Assembly: GCF_004114935.1 (NCBI RefSeq)
Contig: NZ_CP022221.1
Coordinates: forward strand, 992,001-1,056,000
Direction: 5' to 3'
Length of the DNA stretch: 64,000 bases
Source: Bradyrhizobium zhanjiangense
Lineage (GTDB): Bacteria > Pseudomonadota > Alphaproteobacteria > Rhizobiales > Xanthobacteraceae
In this document: positions 8,282 to 17,342 of the stretch, piece after piece
How the letters are laid out: the number at the start of each line of letters is the position of its first letter
Numbering within the stretch: position 1 is the first letter of the stretch
The notes under the pieces: model-generated
What the model saw: the letters and a program-made list of their open reading frames with translations, nothing else
What the model was told of the DNA's origin: nothing
The model's database searches: none
Made by a program: the position numbers and the translations under genes

Positions 8282-8786
8282 GGCGTTGCCGCCACGTGCC
8301 GTGCCGCCCTCGCATCGACGGAGCGTTGCGCTCACCCATGTCGAACTGACCTGGATCGAGAAGCGGATCGAGCATTGGCTGCGCTTCGGTCATCGGGCCG
8401 AGGAGAAGATTCTCGATCGCCGCCGCAGCCTTTCAAGTTTTTCGCCCGGAAGTATTTTCGGCTTCGTTCGCTGGGCATCGAACGACTATGGCACCGTGGT
8501 ATCGCGCATGGACATCGTGCGCGCCGTGGAGCCCGGCCAGCGCTACCAGACGCTGCCATTCGTTCGGCCCGGCGGTGAAATCCTGCTGCGTGTCGATAGC
8601 TGGCCGAAGGTCGAGCGCGTGTTGCAGGCCGTCGACGCCATTGAGGCGCTCTCCATCGATCCGGCTGACGCTGCGCCGGAATACTGGCGGCATCTCCACA
8701 ACCGTCTCGCTGCCGACCATGTGCCGCGCGCCTACACGCGCGAGCAGCATGTGGCCTGGCTCAAGCGTCGGAGCGTCACGCCATGA
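8268..8786 (+). CDS. DUF2840 family protein
   Basis: A 172-residue soluble protein of the DUF2840 family, found only in tra regions of alphaproteobacterial ICEs and plasmids; function unknown. It has the family traits: a helical W-I-E-K-R-I-E-H-W-L-R-F-G segment near residue 30, F-G-F-V-R-W-A-S-N-D-Y-G-T in the middle, and A-Y-T-R-E-Q-H close to the end. It overlaps both neighbours and is always just before traF, so a role in transfer or its regulation is likely but unproven. Confidence 0.85.
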   Translation: MNDNEALPPRAVPPSHRRSVALTHVELTWIEKRIEHWLRFGHRAEEKILDRRRSLSSFSPGSIFGFVRWASNDYGTVVSRMDIVRAVEPGQRYQTLPFVRPGGEILLRVDSWPKVERVLQAVDAIEALSIDPADAAPEYWRHLHNRLAADHVPRAYTREQHVAWLKRRSVTP

Positions 8787-9328
8787 CCCGCTTCGGCTAT
8801 CTCATATTGATCTACATTGCGGCGCTGGTCGCCGGCACCTTGGCGTTCCTTCATCCCGCGCCGCGGCTGATCTGGAACGCCACCGCGAGCGCGCCGATAG
8901 GGCTCTACGTGCTACATCCGCTCGGAGAGCTGCGCGACTTGGAACTGGTCGAGGTACGGCTGCCGGAGCCGATCGCGAGCTTCCTTGCCGATGGCGGCTT
9001 TCTTCCCAAAGGTGTGCCGCTGTTGAAGCACGTGATGGCGCTGCCCGGGCAGACTGTTTGCCGGTCAGGCGACACCGTTTCCGTCGATCATGTCGATGTC
9101 GGCACCGCACATGATCGGGACCATCGCGGCCGTCCGCTGCCACGTTGGAGCGGTTGCCATACCCTCGAGCCGGGCGAGGTCTTCCTCATGAACCCGACCG
9201 TCCCGGACAGCCTCGACGGCCGCTATTTCGGCGCGCTGCCCGTCACGTCGATCGTCGCGCGCGCGGTCCCGCTTTGGACGGACGAAGCCGCCGACGGCCG
9301 CTTCGTCTGGCGTGCCGCCACCCATTGA
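8783..9328 (+). CDS. traF: TraF, S26-type pilin-maturation peptidase
   Basis: A 181-residue membrane protease of the signal peptidase S26 family. One membrane anchor spans residues 5-23. The catalytic serine lies in A-S-A-P-I-G-L-Y (about residue 37) and the general-base lysine in L-L-K-H-V-M-A-L-P-G (about residue 80). D-S-L-D-G-R-Y-F-G-A-L-P closes the fold. In RP4, TraF cleaves and cyclises the TrbC pilin; a trbC gene is present at 39974, 30 kb away. Four bases overlap DUF2840. Confidence 0.9.
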   Translation: MTRFGYLILIYIAALVAGTLAFLHPAPRLIWNATASAPIGLYVLHPLGELRDLELVEVRLPEPIASFLADGGFLPKGVPLLKHVMALPGQTVCRSGDTVSVDHVDVGTAHDRDHRGRPLPRWSGCHTLEPGEVFLMNPTVPDSLDGRYFGALPVTSIVARAVPLWTDEAADGRFVWRAATH

Positions 9329-9362
9329 CCCGCTTCCAACCCAGCAACCCAGGAGCTTTCCC

Positions 9363-9698
9363 ATGGCACAAATCGGCCAGTTCACCCGCGATAAGTCCGG
9401 CTTCACCGGACGCGTTGAGACGCTGTTCTTCGAGCGGATTCTCACCCTCGTCCCGGCCGAATCCTCAGATGCCGAGAACGCGCCGGACTACCGTATCCGC
9501 CTCGGCGATGCCGACGGCCCGGAGATCGGGGCAGGCTGGAAGCGTACCGGCGAAAAGGCCGGCGATTACGTTTCGCTGATCATCGACGACCCGGCGCTGC
9601 CGCGGCCGATCCGCGCCAATCTCTTCCAGTCGGGCGACGACAAAGCGGCCTGGACGCTGAACTGGAATCGTCTGCCCCAACGCGCCGAGCGGGACTGA
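9363..9698 (+). CDS. DUF736 family protein, copy 2
   Basis: A 111-residue DUF736 protein beginning M-A-Q-I-G-Q-F-T, with E-I-G-A-G-W-K-R-T-G and I-R-A-N-L-F. It follows traF by 34 bases in the same operon; CAGGAGC before the ATG is the ribosome site. Compared with copy 1 at 3156 only the framework residues are shared. Function unknown, restricted to conjugative elements. Confidence 0.85.
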   Translation: MAQIGQFTRDKSGFTGRVETLFFERILTLVPAESSDAENAPDYRIRLGDADGPEIGAGWKRTGEKAGDYVSLIIDDPALPRPIRANLFQSGDDKAAWTLNWNRLPQRAERD

Positions 9699-9702
9699 CT
9701 GA

Positions 9703-10611
9703 ATGCAGGATCCTGTCGCGCGTGCCGGCAACCAGGTGCACCAACGGTCCACCCCCCTGTTCGGGGAAAAGCCGTCTCATAACTCGGGTCCAGGCAACCG
9801 TCGGGCGGCCGCCACGCACAGCGGTGGTCAAACCGGCGGTCCGTGCGCGCCGCCGGTAGGCAGTACGACGCCTCGCCATGATGGTGGAGACACGGCGGGC
9901 CTTGCCGTTCTCCTCCTTATCGGCCTGCTGGTAATTGGCGGGCCAACGGCAGCAGTATCCGCGCCGAGAGAGCCGGCGCAAAGTCAACCGGCGAGCGTTC
10001 ACTACGCAGCTCATGTGGCAGAAGCCGCGCAGCGTTTTGGCATTCCGGCTGCATGGATACGCGCCGTGATGCGGGTCGAGAGCAACGGCGATCGGCGTGC
10101 CGTCTCACCGAAAGGGGCACTCGGCCTGATGCAACTCATGCCCAAGACCTGGGCGGACATGCGTGCGCGCTATGGTCTCGGGCGCGATCCTTTCAATCCC
10201 CGTGACAACATCCTCGCCGGCGCCGCCTTCCTTCGCGAACTGCACGACCGCTACGGCTCGCCTGGTTTCCTTGCGGCCTATAATGCAGGTCCCGGCCGCT
10301 ATGAGGAGTTTCGCGATAGACACCGTCCACTCCCCGCCGAGACGACAGCCTATGTCGCGGCCATCGTCCCTTTTGTCGATGCGGAGAGGGCATCAGGACC
10401 TCTTCCCCTCGCGGCCTTTTCTCGTTCATCCTGGACGCGGGCGCCGCTGTTTTTCGGCCACGTTGATCGTCCGTCTCGTGGCGTGCGAGTGGCGCTCGAT
10501 CAACCCGCGCAGGGCGGCTCAGCTGCCACTCCGGTGCACGATGTTTCGGCGATTGCGCCGCAGTCGGAGGGCCTGTTCGTCGCGCTCTCGGCCACGGGGC
10601 GATCGCAATGA
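9703..10611 (+). CDS. Lytic transglycosylase of the transfer operon
   Basis: A soluble lytic transglycosylase (SLT/VirB1-like) domain occupies residues about 105-225: catalytic glutamate in R-V-E-S-N-G-D, then G-A-L-G-L-M-Q-L-M-P-K-T-W, N-I-L-A-G-A-A-F-L and A-Y-N-A-G-P-G. It cuts peptidoglycan to let the secretion channel through. A hydrophobic segment near residue 65-90 anchors or exports it. The long polar N-terminus before that is unusual and the true start may lie further in, but no better ribosome site is obvious. It begins four bases after the DUF736 stop. Confidence 0.85.
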   Translation: MQDPVARAGNQVHQRSTPLFGEKPSHNSGPGNRRAAATHSGGQTGGPCAPPVGSTTPRHDGGDTAGLAVLLLIGLLVIGGPTAAVSAPREPAQSQPASVHYAAHVAEAAQRFGIPAAWIRAVMRVESNGDRRAVSPKGALGLMQLMPKTWADMRARYGLGRDPFNPRDNILAGAAFLRELHDRYGSPGFLAAYNAGPGRYEEFRDRHRPLPAETTAYVAAIVPFVDAERASGPLPLAAFSRSSWTRAPLFFGHVDRPSRGVRVALDQPAQGGSAATPVHDVSAIAPQSEGLFVALSATGRSQ

Positions 10612-11196
10612 CTGCACGGCATCTTCAACGTCAATGTGCGGATCGCGGTACGTCTGCACGCACCCTTCTTGCGGCGGCTGCACATCGGGCAGCTCCTGAT
10701 ATCAGCCGTCAGTTTCCAGGTTCGCTGGCGTCCCGTGACGGACATTCGGTTTGCATTCGAAACGCTGCAACACAATCATGCGGGCGATGCCTTCGGCCCG
10801 CGCTCTACTCGTCGCTTCGCTCCTCACCGAGCCACCCTACGGGTGTCTCGGCCCTTCGGGTAACGATCGCTATCGCAAACGCTCGTAAACAGTGGAGGCT
10901 TCGCAAGTCAACTGCCAAGTCGCGGCGGCTCTTTCGCAATGAATCGGCCACCAGCCAACGTGTTCGGGCAGGCGCTATTGAAGGATCCACCGCAATGACC
11001 CGAACTTGTCGCAAATCGCCGCAAGTACCGACCGGACGATGGCGAGATAAAAGGCCGCAATGTGCGGCTCGGTCGGTCGGTTGTTGTTGCTTTGTTTTTT
11101 CGTTGATCCGCCAATGTGGTCCTTTGGCGCGCAATGTGCGCGCCGCCGGCAACTCGTTGCACGGATTCTACATTTCGCACATTGCCGAGGCTCGCC
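10612..11196. other. Probable oriT region upstream of the relaxase
   Basis: 585 bases without a convincing gene. A hairpin at 10829-10849 (9-base arms, one mismatch, loop TAC) is followed by a pyrimidine-rich stretch and by T-rich sequence near 11082-11102. A perfect inverted repeat, GGCGCGC/GCGCGCC with a 5-base loop, lies at 11126-11144, 53 bases before rlxS. Relaxase genes of this ICE class usually sit next to their oriT, so the nick site is inferred to be here; no consensus nic was recognised. Confidence 0.45.
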
Positions 11197-12936
11197 ATGG
11201 CTGAGGAGAAGGATTTTCAGCCTCGGCCCGGCCGCATCCGCTCCTCGCGGAGCCAGCGCGCTAAGCCCTTTATCGCCCAGGCGCTTGCGGCTGCTCAGCG
11301 CGCCGGCGGTGGCATCTCGCGAGCCGGCCACCTCGCCAACCATCGGCATTCGCGCTTCGGCCGGGGCCGGGTCGCCAGCGTGCGGGCAAACCGTCTGCTC
11401 ACGGGCCGCTCGCGTCTGGTCACGATCAAGACACGTGTTGTCCGGCATAGAGCGAGATCGGCGCCGCTCGCCGCGCATCTCGGCTATCTCCGGCGCGAGG
11501 GTGTCACCCGGGACGGGGAGAAGGCTCGTCTGTTCGGCCCTGACACCGACGACGCCGATCCCAAGGCGTTCCGCGAGCGGTGTCAGAATGACCGGCATCA
11601 TTTCCGCTTCATCGTCTCGCCCGAAGACGCGCCCGATATGGCCGACCTCAAGGGCTTCACCCGCGAGTTGGTCGGTCAAATGGAAAAGGATCTTGGCACC
11701 AAGCTCGAGTGGGTGGGTGTCGATCACTGGAATACGCAGCACCCGCACGTCCACATCCTCGTGCGCGGCGTGGCCGAAGACGGCCAAGACCTCATCATCT
11801 CCCGCGATTACATCAAGGAGGGGATGCGCGCCCGCGCCCAGGACCTGGTCTCGCAGGAACTTGGACTGCGCTCCGATCTTGACATCCGCCGATCGCTCGA
11901 GCGCCAGGTCGAAGCCGAGCGCTGGACCCAGCTCGACCGCCAGCTTGTTCGGGATACAGACCGGCACGGTGTCATCGACCTTGCTCCCGATCCGGCGCGG
12001 CAGCCCGATCAGTTCCATGCATTGAAGGTCGGCCGACTGCGGCGCTTGGAGAGCCTTGGCCTAGCTCATCAACTCGGGCCCGGCCAATGGTCCGTGGACG
12101 AAGCCGCCGAGACGACGTTGCGCGAGCTGGGCGAGCGCGGCGACATCATCAAGCGCATCCACCGCAGCCTGACCGAACGCGGCATCGAGCGCGGGAGTGC
12201 CAGCTACGTGTTGGCAGGCGAAAGCCTCGACGTTCCCATCATCGGCCGCCTCGTCGATCGCGGCCTCGACGACGAACTCAAGGGGAACGCCTATGCCGTG
12301 GTCGACGGCGTCGACGGCCGCACCCACCACATCAGGCTGCCGGATCTCGACGCTGCCGGCGATAGCGCGCCTGGCTCGATTGTCGAGCTCCGCAAATTCG
12401 AAGACACCCAAGGTCGGCCTCGGGTGGCGCTCGCCGTACGTTCCGATCTTTCGATCGAAGCGCAGGTGACGGCGAGCGGCGCGACATGGCTCGATCGCCA
12501 GGCCGTCGCGCGCGATCCGGTGGCGCTCGGTCAGGGCGGCTTCGGTGCCGAGGTCCGCGACGCCATGGAGCGGCGGGCCGAGCAGCTCATCGAGCAAGGG
12601 CTCGCCGAGCGCCAGTCCCAGGGACTGGTGTTCGCGAAGAACGTGATCGGCACGCTGCGCCGTCGGGAATTGGAGGCTTTCGGCCAGCAGCTCGCGGCCG
12701 AGATCGGCGAGCCGTTCAACCCGTCGGCTGGCGGCGAGTATGTGGCCGGCACCTATCGGCAGCGCTTCGTGCTCGCCTCCGGCCGCTTCGCCATGATCGA
12801 CGATGGTCTGGGCTTCCAGCTCGTGCCCTGGACACCCTCCCTGGAAAAGCAGCTTGGCCGGCATGTCTCCGGCGTCGCCCGTGCCGATGGCGGCATCGAT
12901 TGGGGCTTTGGACGCAACCGGGGGCTCGGCCTGTGA
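11197..12936 (+). CDS. rlxS: RlxS-type relaxase (DUF3363)
   Basis: A 579-residue conjugative relaxase. The N-terminal nuclease carries a candidate catalytic tyrosine in A-H-L-G-Y-L-R-R-E-G (about residue 96) and the metal-binding histidine motif D-H-W-N-T-Q-H-P-H-V-H-I-L-V-R-G near residue 180. The C-terminal 330 residues match the DUF3363 region of the MobP/VirD2-like relaxases of rhizobial ICEs. It nicks oriT and pilots the strand into the channel. The ATG at 11197 is preferred over an upstream frame extension because M-A-E-E begins the conserved family region. Confidence 0.9.
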   Translation: MAEEKDFQPRPGRIRSSRSQRAKPFIAQALAAAQRAGGGISRAGHLANHRHSRFGRGRVASVRANRLLTGRSRLVTIKTRVVRHRARSAPLAAHLGYLRREGVTRDGEKARLFGPDTDDADPKAFRERCQNDRHHFRFIVSPEDAPDMADLKGFTRELVGQMEKDLGTKLEWVGVDHWNTQHPHVHILVRGVAEDGQDLIISRDYIKEGMRARAQDLVSQELGLRSDLDIRRSLERQVEAERWTQLDRQLVRDTDRHGVIDLAPDPARQPDQFHALKVGRLRRLESLGLAHQLGPGQWSVDEAAETTLRELGERGDIIKRIHRSLTERGIERGSASYVLAGESLDVPIIGRLVDRGLDDELKGNAYAVVDGVDGRTHHIRLPDLDAAGDSAPGSIVELRKFEDTQGRPRVALAVRSDLSIEAQVTASGATWLDRQAVARDPVALGQGGFGAEVRDAMERRAEQLIEQGLAERQSQGLVFAKNVIGTLRRRELEAFGQQLAAEIGEPFNPSAGGEYVAGTYRQRFVLASGRFAMIDDGLGFQLVPWTPSLEKQLGRHVSGVARADGGIDWGFGRNRGLGL

Positions 12937-12968
12937 GCGATCCTTCCAATCACCGACGTCAGGACGCC

Positions 12969-14948
12969 ATGTCCGCGACCAAGATTCTCTGGGGGCAGGT
13001 TCTCACGGTGTTCGCGATCGTCGTGCTGACGATCTGGGCCGCGACGGAGTGGACGGCCTGGCGGCTCGGCTTTCAGCCGCAGCTTGGGCAGCCCTGGTTC
13101 GAGCTGCTCCATTTTCCGTTCTATCTTCCGCCCGCCTTCTTCTGGTGGTGGTATGCCTATGACGCCTATGCGCCCTCAATCTTCACCGAGGGTGCTTACA
13201 TTGCCGCATCCGGCGGCATCATCGCCGCGGCGGTCGCGATTGGTATGTCGGTCTGGCGCGCCCGCGAAGCGGAGAATGCCGAGACTTATGGCTCCGCACG
13301 ATGGGCGGAGGCAAAGGAGATCGAGCAGGCTGGCCTGCTCGGCCCCGACGGCGTTGTGCTCGGCCGGTTCGAGCGCACCTATCTTCGCCATGATGGACCG
13401 GAGCACGTTCTGTGCTTTGCGCCGACCCGGAGTGGCAAGGGCGTGGGCCTCGTCATCCCTTCGCTCCTGACCTGGCCCGGCTCGGCGATCGTCCATGACA
13501 TCAAGGGCGAGAACTGGCAGCTCACAGCCGGCTTTCGCGCCCGTCACGGCCGCGTCCTTCTGTTCGATCCAACCAACGCGAAGTCGTCGGCTTATAACCC
13601 GTTGCTTGAGGTACGCCGCGGCGAGTGGGAGGTGCGCGACGTCCAGAACATCGCCGACATCCTGGTCGATCCCGAGGGCAGCCTCGAGAAGCGAAACCAT
13701 TGGGAGAAGACAAGTCACGCACTGCTGGTCGGTGCCATTCTCCACGTTCTCTACGCGGAGGAAGACAAGACGCTCGCGGGCGTCGCAGCCTTCCTGTCCG
13801 ATCCCAAGCGGCCGATCGAGACGACGCTTGCCGCGATGATGCGGACCGCGCATCTCGGTGAGGCCGGTGTCCATCCCGTTGTCGCTTCCGCCGCGCGCGA
13901 GTTGCTGAACAAGTCCGGCAACGAACGCTCCGGCGTCCTGAGCACCGCGATGTCGTTTCTGGGCCTCTATCGGGATCCGGTGGTGGCGGAGGTGACACGG
14001 CGCTGCGACTGGCGGATCACCGACATCGTCGGCGGAGAGCGAGCGACCACGCTCTATCTTGTCGTGCCGCCGTCGGACATCAACCGCACCAAGCCGCTGA
14101 TTCGTTTGATCCTCAACCAGATCGGCCGCCGATTGACAGAGGATCTGCAGGCCAAGGCCGGCCGCCGCCTCCTCCTGATGCTCGACGAATTCCCGGCCCT
14201 TGGCCGGCTCGATTTCTTCGAGTCCGCGCTGGCCTTCATGGCAGGTTACGGCATCAAGAGCTTTCTGATCGCCCAGTCGCTGAACCAGATCGAGAAGGCC
14301 TACGGGCCGAACAATTCGATCCTCGATAATTGTCACGTCCGGGTCAGCTTCGCGACCAACGATGAAAGGACGGCAAAGCGGGTATCCGATGCATTGGGCA
14401 TGGCGACCGAAATGAAGGCGATGAAGAACTATGCCGGCAGCCGGCTGGCACCTTGGCTCGGCCACCTCATGGTGTCGCGGTCAGAGACTGCCCGTCCGCT
14501 GCTAACGCCCGGTGAGATGATGCAGCTGCCGCCATCGGATGAGATCGTGATGATGTCGGGCCTCCATCCGATCCGGGCCAAGAAGGCGCGCTATTACGAG
14601 GACCGACGCTTCCAGGAGCGCATCCTGGCGCCGCCGAGGCTGACCAAGGCCAACGACGGCAGGCTGGACGACTGGATCTCACGACCGCTGCCGCCGCGCC
14701 CGCCGGAATTAGCGGCGCCGACCGACGACCAGACGGATGACGAAGATCCCAAGACCGCAGATCGGCGGAGGCATCCGGAACTGGATCAAGAGATGGTGGA
14801 AAAGAAGGAAACGCTCGACAACGAATTCGTGTCTGACCTCGCCGACGAGTTCGACGAAGATGCCCCAAGGATCAGGCGGATGAATGACATGATGCGGGGT
14901 GTCGCGCGCCAAGCGTCCCTCGATCCTGGCGATGATCTCGGATTGTGA
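12969..14948 (+). CDS. traG: TraG/VirD4 coupling protein
   Basis: A 659-residue type IV coupling ATPase. Two or three membrane helices lie in residues 8-95. Walker A is A-P-T-R-S-G-K-G at 151-158, Walker B L-L-L-M-L-D-E-F-P-A-L-G near residue 400. The tail M-S-G-L-H-P-I-R-A-K-K-A-R-Y-Y is typical of TraG. It hands the relaxase-DNA complex to the secretion channel. It starts 32 bases after rlxS; the ATG follows a short gap and the hydrophobic N-terminus supports it. The polar C-terminal 80 residues are acidic. Confidence 0.95.
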   Translation: MSATKILWGQVLTVFAIVVLTIWAATEWTAWRLGFQPQLGQPWFELLHFPFYLPPAFFWWWYAYDAYAPSIFTEGAYIAASGGIIAAAVAIGMSVWRAREAENAETYGSARWAEAKEIEQAGLLGPDGVVLGRFERTYLRHDGPEHVLCFAPTRSGKGVGLVIPSLLTWPGSAIVHDIKGENWQLTAGFRARHGRVLLFDPTNAKSSAYNPLLEVRRGEWEVRDVQNIADILVDPEGSLEKRNHWEKTSHALLVGAILHVLYAEEDKTLAGVAAFLSDPKRPIETTLAAMMRTAHLGEAGVHPVVASAARELLNKSGNERSGVLSTAMSFLGLYRDPVVAEVTRRCDWRITDIVGGERATTLYLVVPPSDINRTKPLIRLILNQIGRRLTEDLQAKAGRRLLLMLDEFPALGRLDFFESALAFMAGYGIKSFLIAQSLNQIEKAYGPNNSILDNCHVRVSFATNDERTAKRVSDALGMATEMKAMKNYAGSRLAPWLGHLMVSRSETARPLLTPGEMMQLPPSDEIVMMSGLHPIRAKKARYYEDRRFQERILAPPRLTKANDGRLDDWISRPLPPRPPELAAPTDDQTDDEDPKTADRRRHPELDQEMVEKKETLDNEFVSDLADEFDEDAPRIRRMNDMMRGVARQASLDPGDDLGL

Positions 14949-14955
14949 GGCAGGC

Positions 14956-15387
14956 ATGATGACGCCGAAGAAGAAAGCCCAGATGTCGGTCTATCTCGAT
15001 CCTGATGTCATGAAGGCGCTGTCGGCCTACGCGGCCCGCCGTGAGCAGTCGCTCTCACTCATCGCTGAAGCCGCCATTGCCTCCTTCCTGTCGCCGGACG
15101 CCGATGAACGGCGTGAAGCCGCCATCGCTAAGCGCCTCGATCAAATTGATCGCCGCATCGCTCGTCTTGAGCGGGATATCGGGATTTCGGTCGAGACCAT
15201 CGCGCTCTTCATCCGCTTCTGGCTCACGACGACACCGCCACTCCCAGAACCGGCCGCCAAGGCTGCGCGGGCACAGGCCGGAGCGCGTTATGATAATTTT
15301 GTCGCAGCGCTCGGGCGCCGGCTGAGTCAAGGGCCGAAGCTGCGACAGGAGATCTTGGAGGATATTCAGGAGAGCGAGCCGACGTGA
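14956..15387 (+). CDS. CopG-like ribbon-helix-helix protein
   Basis: A 143-residue protein with an N-terminal ribbon-helix-helix (Q-M-S-V-Y-L-D-P-D-V-M-K-A-L-S-A-Y-A) and a helical region with I-D-R-R-I-A-R-L-E-R-D. It lies seven bases after traG. In related ICEs this gene is the link between traG and trbB; here trbB is 23.6 kb away, so it is the last gene before the cargo insertion. It may regulate the trb operon or oriT processing; that is inference. Confidence 0.8.
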   Translation: MMTPKKKAQMSVYLDPDVMKALSAYAARREQSLSLIAEAAIASFLSPDADERREAAIAKRLDQIDRRIARLERDIGISVETIALFIRFWLTTTPPLPEPAAKAARAQAGARYDNFVAALGRRLSQGPKLRQEILEDIQESEPT

Positions 15388-15398
15388 GAAATAGCCCT

Positions 15399-15612
15399 CT
15401 AGTTCTCCAATGATCGCTCACCGCGTGGCTGGAGATCCAGCCGTGGTGTCGTTTCATGCGCCGCAAGCAGTTCCTGTGCGAGAACCGAAAGTGCGCAGCC
15501 GATCTCTTTAACGAACGCGGATGCATCCTTTTCAACATCGGCTTTCCAAGCGTAGAGACCGCGTTGACGGTTCTCGATTTTTCAAGAGTGCGGCCTCAAA
15601 GTATTTAGGTCA
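15399..15612 (-). pseudogene. C-terminal gene fragment, function unknown
   Basis: A frame ending at TAG 15399-15401 reads L-Y-A-W-K-A-D-V-E-K-D-A, then C-A-L-S-V-L-A-Q-E-L-L-A-A-H, with a clearly protein-like composition but no start. Upstream coding sense (Y-F-E-A-A-L-L-K-N) continues only after a frame change and is itself preceded by a stop. It begins 12 bases past the last tra gene, so it marks the left edge of the cargo block. Confidence 0.35.
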
Positions 15613-15981
15613 CTTTGCTCTTAACTGGGTGACTTCCGGTCCACCTCACTACTCGGACCTGTCTCGGTGTCGGCTGCCACGTTGCAGGAGGGCCCACCTA
15701 CAGATGTGGCGACCGCAGCAAGGGATCGATTCTCTATTTCTCTCACCGGGGTGAATTTGCTCCAGGCGGTACTTCTTTGATGCAGCTCTTGAGCTGGTAA
15801 CACCCAAACGAATGACCGATCAAATTCGCTCGAAATCAGAGGAGCGGCAAGAACCTTCTCAGCGTACGAGAACCGAATTCCGGAATTCCCCAAAAAAAAG
15901 CAGGTTCAAAATCGATCCGCTTGTTCGGCGAATTCACACGGCCAAGCCACGTTCGTGAAGTCGATTCCATTTCGAATGTTG
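15613..15981. other. AT-richer gap at the left of the cargo block
   Basis: Only an uncertain frame on the minus strand (15621-15893, with I-R-F-S-Y-A-E-K-V-L-A-A-P). It has no recognisable domain, so I do not call a gene. Confidence 0.4.
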
Positions 15982-16445
15982 TCATCGACGGTATGTTGCT
16001 CTGAAAACCACACGGATTCGCAATTCATTCTGACGCAATGAGTTGCGAATGAAGTTCATGAACTCGTTCAACTGCTCGTCCAATTCCAGTGTGAGATATG
16101 CATCCGCGCCGCGCCCCAGGAGCCCATCTATTGTTTCGAGATAATCCAGACAGCAGTTATTAAATTCGTCGTCTCTCGCCTTGCGAGCGGCGGCATCGGA
16201 TGTGCCCGAGTTGCGGCGAACCGTTCATATCCTTTGAACAAATTCGTAAGCGCTACGCTAATGGGAACGTACACCTCGCCTGTCATCTTTCGCGCATTGT
16301 CGAGGTAACCGTATCGGAGTCTATAGAGATAACTAAGCTCGATCTCTTTGACCTTCAGTCTTGCCGCGTATGCATTCACAACTCCCGCGAAGATTGCTCC
16401 GAGTGCCGCTGCGCCTATTGTGACGAGCGCGCGTACAATTATCAT
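15982..16445 (-). pseudogene. Frameshifted membrane-anchored hypothetical protein
   Basis: The ATG at 16445 starts a protein with one membrane helix (residues 2-25) and then K-V-K-E-I-E-L-S-Y-L-Y-R-L-R-Y-G. Near 16207 the sense moves to another frame, D-D-E-F-N-N-C-C-L-D-Y-L-E-T, then G-R-G-A-D-A-Y-L, ending at TGA 15982. The rebuilt product is about 154 residues. One base change explains the break, so the gene is recently damaged or the base is a sequencing error. Function unknown. Confidence 0.5.
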
Positions 16446-16612
16446 CCCAGCTCATCCCGCCCCCAACATCATCCTGCGTTCCAAAAGGGACGCCCTCTGG
16501 ATGCTATCATTGAACAAGCAAAATGAAGACAGCCGGAATGTGGCACCTTGAGATCGCCTTAGTCGCCATTGCTCGCAGCAGACGCGCTCGATAGTTTTGG
16601 GGGGTGGTCAAA

Positions 16613-16864
16613 ATGTTCCAGTTCGGTCAACAGGATCGCTTTCAAAACTCGGCGCTCTCTTTCTAGTAATCACTCTTAGTACTATCCGGCGAGCGCTTTC
16701 CAAACGCCAATATTGAACTTGCTGCAGGCAGCCCAAAGGAAACAGCAGACTTCATTCTCGGTTTTACCAATAGAGCGGTCGAGTATTTCTCGAAGGCGGG
16801 ACCTGGAAAGTCTGAGGTTGAAAGGATCGAGATCCATCCCGATGACAAGCCGCTAATCATGTAA
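16613..16864 (+). pseudogene. Degraded small gene
   Basis: An ATG at 16613 reads M-F-Q-F-G-Q-Q-D-R-F-Q and stops. A neighbouring frame gives a hydrophobic stretch L-G-A-L-F-L-V-I-T-L, and a third gives A-N-I-E-L-A-A-G-S-P-K-E-T-A-D-F and a proper end at TAA 16862-16864. The pieces fit one membrane-anchored protein of about 85 residues broken by at least two frame changes. Function unknown. Confidence 0.35.
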
Positions 16865-17005
16865 TTCATATCGAACCGCATTTGGAATCTCTATCGTGGC
16901 ACGCAGGTTGCGCCTGTACTGATCGAATCAGTTCGTATTGCGTTCGAGCGGTGGCTACGCGTGTCGAACCACTCCAGTTCGAAACGGCCCGCGGTACAGC
17001 GAGCG

Positions 17006-17221
17006 TCATCCGTAGGTCGCGCGAAAAAATGGCATCATCTTTTCGAGGATTTCGAAGCCGTGACGCTTGATTTCCCAAGTGAGGGCATCGTCGAAACCTG
17101 GGGCGTGACGATGAATAGTCTCTCTATCCACCACAACCCTGATGGGAGCCCCGCCAACCGTAACCCAACCGGCCAGCGCGTTGCCATCCCACTCCACGCC
17201 ACTGATTTGCTCGCTCGTCAT
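17006..17221 (-). CDS. Small hypothetical protein (DUF1488-like)
   Basis: A 71-residue protein beginning M-T-S-E-Q-I-S-G-V-E-W-D-G. It has the layout of DUF1488-type small rhizobial proteins (short beta strands, then D-A-L-T-W-E-I-K-R-H and a C-terminal helix), but the match is by eye. The ATG at 17221 follows GTAGGA and is preferred to one six codons upstream. It lies 120 bases beyond the end of the leftward glycosyltransferase operon. Confidence 0.5.
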   Translation of the reverse strand: MTSEQISGVEWDGNALAGWVTVGGAPIRVVVDRETIHRHAPGFDDALTWEIKRHGFEILEKMMPFFRATYG

Positions 17222-17342
17222 TGTCCTACCCTTATCCAATTTCCGGTAATAATCGAAACGCCGTCGGTCACGTGAGTATCACTGCTAGAGCATCTTAGTC
17301 ATCTTCTAAGGTGGCGCCGTCGTCGGCATCTCGGGACTCTGC

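Noticed and set aside
10975..12018. 347-codon minus-strand frame over rlxS
   Set aside because: It mirrors the conserved relaxase domain and has no motif of its own.
13176..14465. 429-codon minus-strand frame over traG
   Set aside because: Antisense shadow of a GC-rich conserved gene.
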